Assembly: GCF_000264905.1 (NCBI RefSeq)
Contig: NW_006763144.1
Span: 1,537,020 to 1,551,958, forward strand
Length of the DNA stretch: 14,939 nt
Direction of reading: 5' to 3'
Source: Stereum hirsutum FP-91666 SS1
Lineage: Eukaryota > Basidiomycota > Agaricomycetes > Russulales > Stereaceae
Both the position numbers and the translations under genes were made by a program. Numbering within the stretch: the first letter of the stretch is position 1; every line of letters begins with the position of its first letter. Below the pieces are notes generated by a model. It was not told the DNA's origin, did not search any database, and saw only the letters and a list, made by a program, of their open reading frames with translations. Positions 1 through 9,514 of the stretch are shown piece after piece.

Positions 1-956
1 TCAGACTCTGCTTCTATTATTGTTGATTATCTTGTGTAGCTTATATATCATCATGTCTTTCCATACTGTCAATCTCAATACCTAATTTTGTCAGGAAGTG
101 ATGCTTGGACATGTGAGCAGAAGTGTGGCCCAAATTGCTGGCTGGCCAGCAAAAATTGTGACATTGTGACACTTGTGACTGGTAGCACTCTCATGTAAGA
201 GATCTCTATTGAGGTGAAACAGGGTAATATAGATTCATGGACATGGTAGTAGCTGTATAGATAGTCCTACAAGTTAATGATATAGAGTGTTTACTCATAC
301 TGATATGAGTGCTCTCAGAGCTCTCAGAGCGTAGGTTCTGCTATCAAATCAGGGGTGGGAAAACACACCGGCTATATAGCAGATACCGGATTTCCTGATG
401 TCCCTGCTCCACATTATTCATAGGGCCCTACGCTATGTAGTTCAATTAATTCTTAGGTCTATATAATTTTACGTAGGTACCCTCTGCTTTATGGTACTGA
501 ACAGGGGCGGGGTTAGCTAAAACATCGCTAGGCCACTAGGGCCACATGGTCTAGCTTTCAGGAAATATTTGTTTTCAGTTGCAGCACCGGGTTCAGACCT
601 ATGTAAAAATGAGCTTATATCCTACTTGATGGTGTATATACATTTGACGGTCCATAAAAACAAAGAGCACAATGTGTGTCGCTCTGACTCTGTGAATGTG
701 GCGCGCACCGGTGCCACATCCGGTGCCACATCTCGCGACTTAGGTGTTTTTGGTTGAAGCTCAAAAACATACCGACACCCCGCAGAGTGTCCACATCACC
801 CTTGGGGACTTTCTCTTGTTATTAACACACCAGAAAAGGATTCTAATGTCCCTCTTGCTAATACCAATCTCATAGACAAGGAGAAATGTAAATACAGAAG
901 GTAATAATGATATATTAAAGGTCTACCATACATAGAGGAGAAGAAAGAAAAAGTGC
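1..956. other. Gene-free stretch downstream of the KDZ transposase
   Basis: I see no supported coding region. The short open frames here have no recognisable protein character. It holds a 7-bp hairpin (TTGCTGG 135-141 / CCAGCAA 146-152), three TTGTGAC words at 156-179, a CTCTCAGAG tandem pair at 312-329 and a 12-bp tandem pair at 708-731. Bases from about 780 to 956 would be the 3' untranslated and terminator region of the minus-strand transposase. If the transposon has a terminal inverted repeat on this side it should lie here, but I could not match one by eye. Confidence 0.5.
697..731. repeat. 12-bp tandem repeat with inverted TGTGGC/GCCACA
   Basis: CCGGTGCCACAT occurs twice head to tail at 708-719 and 720-731. 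The reverse complement of its core, TGTGGC, lies just upstream at 697-702, so either copy can pair with it. The block is GC-rich inside AT-rich flanks, about 225 bp beyond the end of the transposase gene. It could be a protein-binding or terminal subrepeat of the transposon; this is inference only. Confidence 0.6.
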
Positions 957-3900
957 TCAGTTGTTCGTCAAGTCTTCATTATCCTCGACTCCCTCCTCAT
1001 CATCGTCATCATCACCCTCGTCATCACCACCCTCATCCTCATCATCAACCAGCACCTGAAGATCTCGTAAGTTTAAAAACACAGTAGCTGACGGCTCGGG
1101 CACAGAGCTATCCCCTTCCTCCTGGTTGTTCTCCGCGAAACCACAGCCTATGAGGTTCTTTGCACGGCTGCGAATAGCCTCTCATCGTTCCTCTAGGTTC
1201 CGAGCCATCCGATCCTCCAGGTCTACATGCTGGAGAGCATATACTGACGGGCCGTTAGCGAGCTCCGGTACCACATCCTTGCGGGCCCCAATTTTGGCCT
1301 CCCACCACACCTTTCTCCACTTACAATACTCGATGGTTTGCCTCATCTCCTCAGAGACCAGCTGAACCTCCTCGGTCCAACGTTCGGCCCGAGCCCTTGC
1401 TTTTGCCCACTCAATCCATAATGCTAGTATTTAATCAGTCTCCATCGCAAAAGGGACGAAAAGAAGATCCTTACCATCGTTGAACCCTGGATCCGAACCG
1501 TCCTCTCGGATGTCAACCGCTGTCCATATCCACGACATCTTCATCTGCTTCTCTGAGACCTCTTTCAGAAGCCGGGTGGTGGCGAGTGTGGTGTTCCCAG
1601 CTGCAGCCTTTTGCCAGGAAAACTCCATGGATGCCTTGTCCGCCTCCTTCAACACCGCATCGCTCAAGCCCCTGACATCCTCGTCCTGTAGCTCTCGAAG
1701 CTTTGACCCGATCCCGATCTCCATCCACCTCTGCTCCCCGAGAAGCGACATGACAGCTGCTCTCGCATGCTGGTAACGAAGCTTGACAAGATGGAGGTGG
1801 CCCTCTACACGTACGAGAATCTCCTGGGCCCGTGTATCCATCCTTTGTCCGGTAATGTTCGAGATCTTGTACCGGCTCATGAAAGTCTTTGTTCAAAGGT
1901 GGTTTCAAAGGCTCTCCAGCGCGTTGAAAGCCTCGGCCTCATGGAGTTGCCGTTCTGCATCCATCAGGTCGCCGGAGCAAGTTTCTGCTCGAATTTTGGG
2001 AGGGAGACTGGAAGGAAGGTAGAGGGGGATGGCTTCGGCTTCGGATCGACGACCCTTGAAGACCTGTTCGGTCATATCGAGCTTCAATCAAAGGTCGGGC
2101 ATGAGATGGGTTTGGAGGTCCCGAAGGCGTTGGATTCGGCGATAAACTGAGCTTCGGCGATCCTCGAGGTCCGCACGCTGTAGATGTGTCGCATGTTTGG
2201 CCATCTTCAAGTCTGCTTGGAGCTGGGCTCTGGATCTCCGTGATTGGTTGAGAGATAACTTGAGAGAAAAACAAAAAAGACGCACTGTTGTACCTCTATG
2301 TCTAATCCAAGAACAATAAAAGCACATTCACCCGAGTTGTCCCGCCCCCGTATGGACATAACACCGCGTTCCTGCTCCTTTTGAGTGAGACGGAGGCGGA
2401 CCTCCCCCATGGTAAGTTCTATCAGAAAGAGAGTGAGAGGAAATATTCATATTAGAGGAGATACAAAGGAGCCTATCTTGTCGAGGTGCTATAAATGGAC
2501 AGCCCACCGCTTTATCCTCGCCTTCCTCCCAATCCTCATACATCCGTACCCACGATGCAAAGACCGCTGGAGCCTCCTTCCCTAAATTCTCCTCGAATCC
2601 TCGTAAAGCTGCTCGGTGGTCTAACACGGCGGGTATGGTGACGACTAGCTTTCTGAGTAAGCTCGAATCTATGGTAGAAGGGAGAAACAAGACGGGTTAG
2701 CCGTTTACCAGGCTAACAATCAATGAGAATAAGGTACTCACCAAGTTTGATGGTCTTCATCCAGTTCGCGTGCCCGCAGAAGTCGTCAATGGTATCGCGT
2801 TGGTGTCCAGGCCTCATCTCCCTGGTGCTGGACGCTATACCGTTTAGGATCGCCCATATCCTCTCGATCGCCTCGAACTCCGTCTGCGTGAGCCAGCGAG
2901 AAAACCGCGGAGAGAAAAGGGGCTTGCACTTTTTGATATGGGCCTCGAGGTAGAATGCCGGGACAATGAAGAGAACATTGACGACACAGTCAGAAATTTG
3001 CAGGTAGTCAGGCATCTCTGCCATCCGTTCCCAGAAATTAATGCTCTATTGGCAGCCTATATCGTAGGAGGAAATGAGGGCGAGGAGCATGATGCCGATG
3101 ATGCTGGCCAAAAAGATGTAATCCATGTTTGCATACCTAAACACCAGGTGAGGAGCCTGCGTATATGTAGGACTAATTGAAAGATACGTACCTCTCGCCC
3201 TTCTGTAAGTCTCCGATCCCGTTCGGTCTGATACACTCGTGCCGTCCGCAACGGACGGCACTGATGCCGGTATCTGTGAGGCTTTTGGCTCCCATTTTGT
3301 TGGCCTTCAAGATGGTGTTGAAAGGTACACAGTTGCTAAGCTAGATTAGGTTTAGACATGATTAACAGCAACAAATAAGAAAAGTGCGACATACCAAATT
3401 GTTATCCTTGTCTTTCCTTGTCTCGAGAAAGGCCTTGTACGCCTTGTCCTCGACGAAATAGGCGAGTCCGTTGGTGAGAGATATGTCGGCGACAGACGTC
3501 CTGCGGAGCCTCCCCTTGAGACAAAAGTTTGCATCCTGGGCTAGAAGGAGGCGATAGAGCCACATAGGAACCGCTAGTCAATATACGGACCATCAAGACC
3601 AAAAATAAGGAAAACTTACGCTTCCTCCCTTGGTGCACATTCAAAACCCTTCGGAATATTGACTTCGGGGATGGGACAGGCTCGGCACTGTACTGCTAAC
3701 GCACCCTGCTTCGTGCCTTTGACACCGCTCAGATCTAACCCCACCCCCGCTCTTTTCAGAAGCAAGAGGTTGTGCCACTCCTGCTCCATAATCATGAAGG
3801 AAGGAAGACGGTCCTAAGTAAAGCACACAAGGTAAGCACACAGCTGGAGCACCGATCGAAAAGAACGCACCGGAGGAGGCTCGATGCCATACCCATCAGT

Positions 3901-4919
3901 AAGTCGGACAAGGCCATGGTAGAAGTTGTAGGTGGTGATCTTGCCCTGGAGGTTCATAGTCTGAAATAACCGGAGGAGCTCAAACGTCGTGCATGTTTGG
4001 GGATTGAGCGGTGTGGCGGGATACCATCGGTATCGAGCAAGTTGGCGCCAATGGTCAGCTTTCTGGTAGCAGCTGCAAAAATCGATCGCGACCTGGTGGA
4101 TGCCGTTGGTATGGAGGACAATGAAGTCTTTGTTGCCAGGGTGAAAGCATACACACGATTCTCCGGGTGGATGACCGAGCTGCATCTGCAAACCCAACGA
4201 TGCGAGACGAACCCTGCGAAAGAACCTGCCGGTCCATTTCTTCGTAAAAATAAAAATAAAAGAACAGGTTTAGATGGAGAGTAAGATAGGATGAATGGAT
4301 AGAACACAGCTCGACAATATGTAGGGGGAGCAACGAATGCTCCTCCACCGTACAGCCCTTGCAGAACATCTCCCCACCGCTGCAGTCCTTACAACGATAC
4401 AGGATATCAGCTCGATGACACCGACTGCATGTGTTCTGTCCGCACGAAAAGCCCCGCCCCTCGGAACGCATCAACTTGTCGAGGTAGTCCTGGCGAAAAC
4501 GAAGCCAGGTATACAGAGGAACATCCTAGTGAAGCAGGAAAAGTGGGCCTTGTAAGCAGATAGACTCTATTACCATTAGAGAGTGGGACGTACCCAGTTT
4601 AGATAGTGTTTCATGTGCTGGATGGTCTTCAAAATCAAACCTGGGATCTCGGGAGGTTTAGGTGCGGAGAGAGATATCTCCTCCGGATCGAAAGGAAGGT
4701 CTGGAGGGGGAGGGAGTGTTAGGTCATCCTGATTGGGGACCATTCGAATACCGAATCATGAGAGGTGACTTTGGTAGGGATGATGTCCCTCCGAGGACGC
4801 AGTCGCCGAGTTCTACCATCCTTTGAGGTTTCGAGCAGCTTGACATCTGTCGTAGATGTCAGAACACGGTACTATTCTTCAGGATCAAGGAGATCAGCAG
4901 GTCGTCGTTTAGGACCCAT
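957..4919 (-). pseudogene. KDZ-family transposase with CxC2 cysteine cluster, inactivated
   Basis: DNA transposase of the Kyakuja-Dileera-Zisupton class. Exons (minus): 4919-4594, 4525-4310, 4239-3871, 3813-3620, 3573-3395, 3340-3192, 3136-2742, 2668-2477, 2418-2286, 2229-1475, 1423-957; about 1,124 codons, a normal length. Exon 2 carries the CxC2 zinc-binding cluster (C..C..YRCKDC..FC..C...H..PLH). Exon 3 has LGLQMQLGHP and the HTNGIHQVAIDFC motif. Core motifs are LLLAQDANF (Asp at 3535), NGIGDLQKGER, SYDIGCQ (Asp at 3063), SSTREMRPG and IERIWA (Glu at 2865); these acidic residues are the likely catalytic triad, by memory of the family. The C-terminal helical region ends in an Asp/Glu tail. 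In-frame stops: TAG 4874-4872 and 3048-3046; TGA 2090-2088, 1907-1905, 1895-1893 and 1184-1182. A one-base loss lies near 4745, the exon 4/5 phase is off by one, and donors at 4309 (CT) and 2476 (AT) are damaged. Not functional as read. Confidence 0.9.
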
Positions 4920-5166
4920 AGACAAGGGCGAGAGGTGTACCACACAGAACGTCCGTTACATCGACAAGGCGTGGCACAAGCATGGGATATCAACAAACAT
5001 ACCTTCTGTCAAACACGTACTCGCACTTGGAACCTTCAAGTTTCGCAAGGGTGAATGGGCAGTCTGTTGCAACACTCGAAGCAGAGATAAAACACAACAT
5101 GATTGACATGCAGACAAAGCAAAACAAACAAATGAAGCAATATACAGGAAAGCGTAGGGAAAACAA
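4920..5166 (-). promoter_or_regulatory. Spacer between dioxygenase and transposase genes, putative transposase promoter
   Basis: This 247-bp spacer separates the dioxygenase stop from the transposase start, both on the minus strand. It must hold the dioxygenase 3' end and the transposase promoter. I see no clear TATA box and no ACGCGT box, unlike the spacers in front of the other genes here. Confidence 0.35.
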
Positions 5167-7163
5167 CTACAAAATATTGTCTACATGCGACTCCTCTTCC
5201 ACATTGCCCAAGTCCTCTCCACTGCCAAAACAAGCCCGATAATCGTTCGCAAGGTCCTCCAGTACGGAATATTTACCAAGAGCATCCATCCATCGATAAC
5301 CACGAGGCCCATACGCCTCCTTGTGTTGTGCGTCCGTTAGCACCCACTCTGGAACAAAACTGTGATGCACCCAACGGAAGAGGCCTCCGGCGCAGTACAT
5401 CGTGAAGGAGTAACAATGTTCGGTAGGACCGACTGGTGTATTGCCATGACGTATGGTACTCGAGGGTAAAAGAATAAGGGAGCCGGGAGGAAACTGAATG
5501 ATGAGACCGAATTCGAGAAGGATAAGGTGGCCTCCGCGTGTCGGGTCGTAATCGCCGAGGGCCCAAACAGCGCACCAGCCATGGGGGATGTTAGCAGAGT
5601 CACAGTGACCGCGGCAACAACATTGAGGACCTAAATTAAATGTACAAGCAGGCCATACGGCGTTTTTGAACGGCCGTCGGCAGTTGGGATCATGCGAGTA
5701 TAGCGCCTCTGTCTCCTCTGCGTACTGCTTATACAGCTTTGAAGCATAGGTCATGAAGGCGGCTACATGAAAATAGACAGTATGAGTATGGTATAAGGAT
5801 GTAGGACGATGACATGATACTTACAGTTTGCGAAGCCAGCCATTCACTTTATTGGCTTGCTTCGCAGGAGGCGGCCCACCAGAGGGACCTGACAGATTTT
5901 CTCCAGTTTGAGGTTCCCTGGGTCCTACAAGAGTCGTCAAAGTTAGCAGAGTAAGAGAGATATACATAACGTGAAGAAGAACCTGCTGACCCCCACCATA
6001 GGATACACCAGCCGTCACAGACATAAACTCCCCGCGCCGAGTGTCGTACTGTTTATTGGTCCATGCATCTAAAGCGTCACCCTCCAGGCAAGTTTGCTCG
6101 AGGAGGGCAGCTGCGGGCTCGGCGACATCACGCTGCCAGTTGGGATCATTCGCATGGCCGGCGAGGACGCCAAGGATCCTCCTTTGTTGGTCGATGATCA
6201 CGTGGGGTGTACTATGGAAGAAAGAAAGGGTGAACAAGAGAGAGAAAACGAGCAACGGGGGACTTATACGCCGTCCCATTCCTCGAGCCTACATCCCATG
6301 GCCAGCGCACCTTCTACAGTATAATTGTCCGTACCATACTTCCTATCAATTGGATGATTCTTCCCAACATATGCACCCTCAGCCACGGACATATTCTCCA
6401 TCTCTACATTGGTAGTGACGGTGATCGGGGCGCCCCACTTCTCCAGCGCATGCTTGGGAAGTCGATACTCGGAGGGCCACGGCCCTGCCTCGTTATCGGC
6501 CTCAGCCTTCTCCTCCTTCTCCCTCCTCGACTCAGCCCTCTTGAGCTTCTTCTTCTGCCGCTGGCTCTCACTGGTCCTCCTCCTTGAAAGCCTTCCCTCT
6601 GCCTTCTTCTTCTCCTTCTTCGCCTTGCTCCTCGCTTTCTCCTTCTCCCGTCTTGCTTTGGTCCACCCCTCCCTCCTTCGCTTACGAGATCCGGCCCGAG
6701 AGACAGACTCAGCATCGCTACTGAAGCCTGAGGAGGAATCGGTGAGGTCGGATTCACATAGCTCAGGGCATGAGCAGGACCAAGAGTATTTGGACTTGTG
6801 CGAGAGCTGCGGGGCAGCGGATATGACGCCGGTGTGAGTCTCAGCGTGCGAGGAGGTCGTGTAGACGGAAGCAGTATCAATGGACATGGTGTCAACGGAA
6901 GGGGTGCCAGAGTGAATGGAGGCAGCGTCGACGGGGGCAGAGATCGCGACAGTGGGTTCAAGTGAGAGAGCACCGACCGAAGGAGCTTTGGTCATGGTGG
7001 TAGGGTGCATGTTAGAGTGGGCTTGGCGTCTCTCCTCCTCGTCTGCATCCCAGTGCGCCTGAGCTGTATCCCACGCTCTGGCCACGAGGCCTTCATAGTC
7101 GACTTCAACGTGTAGTGGGACGTGCACGTTGAAGTCGCGGCCGTTGTGGGTCTTGCCGGACAT
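5167..7163 (-). pseudogene. TET/JBP-like 2-oxoglutarate Fe(II) dioxygenase, inactivated
   Basis: Member of the fungal TET/JBP family, Fe(II)/2-oxoglutarate enzymes that oxidise 5-methylpyrimidines in DNA. Exons (minus): 7163-6270, 6211-5983, 5924-5825, 5762-5167; about 605 codons. The N-terminal exon is Ser/Thr-rich with an Arg/Lys-rich tract at residues about 159-218, probably a nuclear or DNA-binding segment. Exons 2-4 hold the core: SYGGGQ, DPGNLK, MAGFAN, FNLGP, HxD as GHCD (His 5607-5605, Asp 5601-5599), GWCAVWALGDYD, FPPGS, the distal His in IRHGN (5448-5446), GGLFRWV. Start 7163 was chosen over an in-frame ATG at 7229 because the extra segment looks like leader. Lesions: TGA at 5846-5844 where Arg is expected before MAGFAN; exon 1 and exon 2 differ by one base in phase because a C precedes the GTATAAGT donor. 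Cys at 5415-5413 stands where I recall the Arg that binds 2-oxoglutarate. It lies 247 bp upstream of the KDZ transposase on the same strand. Confidence 0.85.
7100..7137. repeat. 13-bp perfect inverted repeat in dioxygenase exon 1
   Basis: CGACTTCAACGTG (7100-7112) pairs perfectly with CACGTTGAAGTCG (7125-7137) around a 12-base loop. It lies inside the first exon, 27-63 bp from the start codon, and encodes residues about 9-21, giving a near-palindromic peptide (FNVHVPLHVEVD). In the mRNA it would form a strong hairpin just after the start. Confidence 0.85.
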
Positions 7164-7550
7164 TGTGTCTGTCGGTGATTGGAGCGCGTTTGAGATGAAA
7201 AAAAGATAGTGTATAATCAGTAGATGCATTATTGGGAAGAATTAAAGGGGAAGAGGGATGGCAGGGGGGATTGACGCGTTTCTGACGCGTCAAAACGCGT
7301 AAGATGCATGAACTAGCCGCTACAGACATGTACCAATGAAGCCTAAACTGCCGTGCAATACAAAGCGACCTACTTCGCGCGATGCTAAAGCTCCTGTCGG
7401 GCCTACTGCTTCTGCAGTTCAGAAAGGAATGTGGACGACGCGTGTTTGGCATTGAGGACATGTCTGTGGGGCACGTAAAGACGCAGCACCACAGTTGTAA
7501 CACAAAGATAATATAAAATGAGAAATAAATCAATTGACGCACCTTTGGCT
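7164..7550 (-). promoter_or_regulatory. Dioxygenase upstream region and possible 5' leader intron
   Basis: No separate gene is supported here. Reading toward the dioxygenase, a plausible leader intron has a GTGCGT donor near 7546 and a CCCCACAG acceptor near 7463. Overlapping open frames cross the region but show no family features. The ACGCGT cluster is listed separately. Confidence 0.35.
7271..7300. promoter_or_regulatory. Triple ACGCGT (MCB-like) cluster with hairpin
   Basis: ACGCGT occurs at 7274-7279, 7285-7290 and 7295-7300, about 110-140 bp upstream of the dioxygenase start; a fourth copy is at 7438-7443. The first two lie in a perfect 9-bp inverted repeat, TTGACGCGT (7271-7279) and ACGCGTCAA (7285-7293), with a 5-base loop. 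ACGCGT is the MluI cell-cycle box bound by MBF (Mbp1/Swi6-type) factors that drive G1/S genes in ascomycete yeasts. That the same factor acts here is inference. Confidence 0.55.
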
Positions 7551-7635
7551 GGGTATAGATACTCGAGGATGCCTGTAGAGTTGTAGGTGAGACGCTGAGA
7601 GACGGGAATTAGGAGGGGAAATTTTGCAGGCCGGT

Positions 7636-7642
7636 TTATATA
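7636..7642 (-). promoter_or_regulatory. TATA box in the putative LTR
   Basis: TATATAA on the minus strand, within GTTATATAAACCGG. It faces the dioxygenase gene, about 475 bp from its start, so a transcript begun here would run into it. This is the clearest TATA element in the window. Confidence 0.45.
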
Positions 7643-7709
7643 ACACAAACACGGACCCACAACTTGGCCAGGTCTGTGAAGCGCAGATAATCGAGCACTC
7701 GAAGAACGA

Positions 7710-7818
7710 CTGTGAGAAGCGTCGCTGTCAATGATATTGCCCTCACAAAGTAATAGAAAAAGAAAGAGACGAAATCTATAGTAAGACTCACCTGTGAGAA
7801 GCGTCACTGTCAATGATA
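7710..7818. repeat. 27-bp direct repeat, two copies 82 bp apart
   Basis: Copies at 7710-7736 and 7792-7818 share CTGTGAGAAGCGTC and CTGTCAATGATA with a single G/A difference between those halves (GTCGCT against GTCACT). Each is followed by an A- or T-rich spacer. Their place before the TATA box suggests repeated enhancer units of the LTR U3. The one difference is again a C:G to T:A change at a CpG. Confidence 0.8.
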
Positions 7819-8071
7819 AAGAGACAAGGACGCTTCCCACAAGTTAAAAGGACGCGCTCCGGCGCTTACCGGTCTACTATACAGTTGGAAAACTACCTGC
7901 CTAAACGGGACGCAGAGGCGCGGAACCGAGGCATGGAATCCGGCCCTCTGCAGCCCGCTGGCTGGCGAAATAACTAAAGTCATAACTCTGCAGTAAGTGG
8001 TCCTATTAGTCCCGGAAAAATTGCTAAAATATCAGGAAAATTCCCTCTGTCTCATCGTAATACTCCGGACA

Positions 8072-8080
8072 CTCCCTCCT
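8072..8080 (-). other. Polypurine tract of the copia element
   Basis: AGGAGGGAG on the minus strand directly before TGTCCGG, 13 bases past the polyprotein stop. Position and composition fit the plus-strand primer of an LTR retrotransposon. Confidence 0.6.
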
Positions 8081-8093
8081 GACGAGGCAGACC

Positions 8094-8765
8094 TCAAGCC
8101 CTAAGTCCCATCATCTTTGTGAACTTCTGCACTTTAACCCTAGCCAGGGGTTTAGTCAGAAGGTCTGCAGGTATCTCATCCGTCCCTATATGCTCCATCC
8201 GGATCGTCCCCTTCTCCACCTCATCTCTCAACCAATAGAATCGCAAGTCCAGATGCTTCATACACCCATGGTGCTCCGGATTCTTCGCCACTTGAAGCGC
8301 AGACTGATTGTCAATGTAGAGGGTAGAGGGAGAGTCGAGTGAATAACCAAAGGAAGTGAGTAAGTTGCGAAGGAAGAGGATCTCTTGGCCAGCAGTGGTA
8401 GCAGCGACGTATTCGGCTTCTGTTGTGGAGAGGGCGACGATGGATTGAAGGCAAGATTGCCAGGAAATAGCGCCAGTGCCCATCTTGACGAGATAACCGA
8501 AGGTGGAACGTCCAGAATCCGGATTCCCTGCATGAGCAGCGTCGGTGTAGGTGTGGAAGAGCTCAGTGGAGGAAGAGGAAGTGGGAGAATAAGTGAGTTT
8601 ATAGTCCAGAGAGCCCTTGAGATACCGAAAGAGGTGCTTGATCGCTTTCCAATGCTGAAGACCTGGATTCTGGCTGAAGCGAGCAAGGACTCCGATGCTG
8701 TGAGCTATGTCTGGACGAGTGGTGATCGTCGCCGTGATCGAGGGTAACATCAGGGCTCCAGAATG
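8094..8765 (-). mobile_element. Ty1/copia polyprotein fragment: end of reverse transcriptase and RNase H
   Basis: The open frame on the minus strand ends at 8094 and begins inside the reverse transcriptase C-terminus (TTRPDIAHSIGVLARFSQNP, then HWKAIKHLFRYLKG). It runs on through a full copia RNase H domain: YTDAAHAG with the first Asp, ALSTTEAEY with the Glu, YIDNQSA with the second Asp, and EIPADLLTK with the last Asp. All four catalytic positions are kept and the frame has no stop over about 218 codons. Upstream of about 8765 the frame meets a stop and the rest of RT, integrase, protease and gag are absent, so the element is 5'-truncated. Intactness of the remaining frame suggests it is younger than its neighbours, or that the short target has been missed by chance. 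Confidence 0.93.
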
Positions 8766-8915
8766 CTATTGCTAGGTTGTGCATCAATACAGGCCACCCA
8801 TGGATTGACCTGCTACGCAGGGAAAGGAGATCCCAAGGGCGGTAGATGGAGGGCTAACAATGTAAGTCCATCACTATAATCTCTTATTTCGCAGGTTCGA
8901 AGTTCAAAGTTGACT

Positions 8916-8970
8916 GTCGAGTGTGAGTGGTGTGTTGCGCCACTCGTGCTTGTACTACTTACTCGACACT
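8916..8970. repeat. Nested inverted repeat, possible LTR edge
   Basis: TGTCGAGT near 8916 pairs with ACTCGACA near 8962. Within it GAGTGG pairs with CCACTC around the 9-base loop TGTGTTGCG. It begins TG and could be a solo-LTR terminus or a compact hairpin. No coding frame spans it. Confidence 0.45.
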
Positions 8971-9471
8971 AGAAACCCATGGACAGATGTACAACTCAGG
9001 TATACCTTGGAAAGGACACCACAGCAATTTGCTGACAAATAAGCTGCCTTCTCCAGACCCTGTGTAGAAGGTGTCTTCATTTTTTCTCTACATGTATTCG
9101 AAGACGTGTGGGTGCCACAGGTTCATGTACTTACCTTGATCCAGGTGTGTTCGGGGTGCTATAAGTAGTTTACAGCCTGTGTCTATAAAATAAGTATAGG
9201 GAGATATAGTATCACAATGTAAAATGTCCTCACAAAAATATAGAGACAAGTTGTTGTGTATGTTCTTTCGTAATTGAGCAAAAGTTAGTTTCTGGGTTCA
9301 ACAAGCCGTGCAACTCGCGTCAGTTCGGAGCGTTAGCATCGTTCGCTCAAGACACTTTGCGACATTTGTCACAAGAAAATCTCTTTAGTACCTGGAAACT
9401 GTACACAGTCCATAAAGTATTGAAGACGGCGTCCTCAGATAAGAATAAACACAGTTGACTTCTATCTTATG

Positions 9472-9514
9472 CTGCAAATGGACATTCTCAGTCGAATGAG
9501 AGCTGTGTTTGCAG
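9472..9514. repeat. Nested hairpin
   Basis: CTGCAAA (9472-9478) pairs with TTTGCAG (9508-9514), and CATTC (9483-9487) pairs with GAATG (9494-9498) inside it. The region has no gene. It may be a structured transcript or chance; no known RNA family is recognised. Confidence 0.4.

Larger units (their letters stand above)
7550..8071 (-). mobile_element. Probable 3' LTR of the copia element
   Basis: Just after the copia stop codon, reading on the minus strand, comes a purine-rich tract AGGAGGGAG (8080-8072), the expected polypurine primer. It is followed at 8071 by TGTCCGG, the usual TG start of an LTR. The stretch carries a direct repeat (7710-7736, 7792-7818) then a TATA box (TATATAA, 7642-7636), the order of a U3 enhancer and promoter. 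The inner end is uncertain; I place it near 7550 because a CA-ending candidate (TACCCA) lies there. No second LTR is visible for comparison. Confidence 0.5.

Noticed and set aside
312..329. CTCTCAGAG tandem pair as a CRISPR-like or regulatory array
   Set aside because: Only two adjacent 9-mers without spacers; no further copies.
6404..6973. Long alternative minus-strand frame and plus-strand frame over the basic region
   Set aside because: They are shadows of the Arg/Lys-rich dioxygenase exon 1, caused by codon bias there.
7105..7840. Two overlapping minus-strand frames upstream of the dioxygenase as a separate gene
   Set aside because: The frame crosses the LTR direct repeats and TATA box and an intron-like segment, and shows no family features; better read as LTR plus leader.
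8893..8905. GGTTCGAAGTTC resembling a tRNA B box
   Set aside because: The flanking five bases do not pair to form a T stem and no acceptor or anticodon stem can be drawn.
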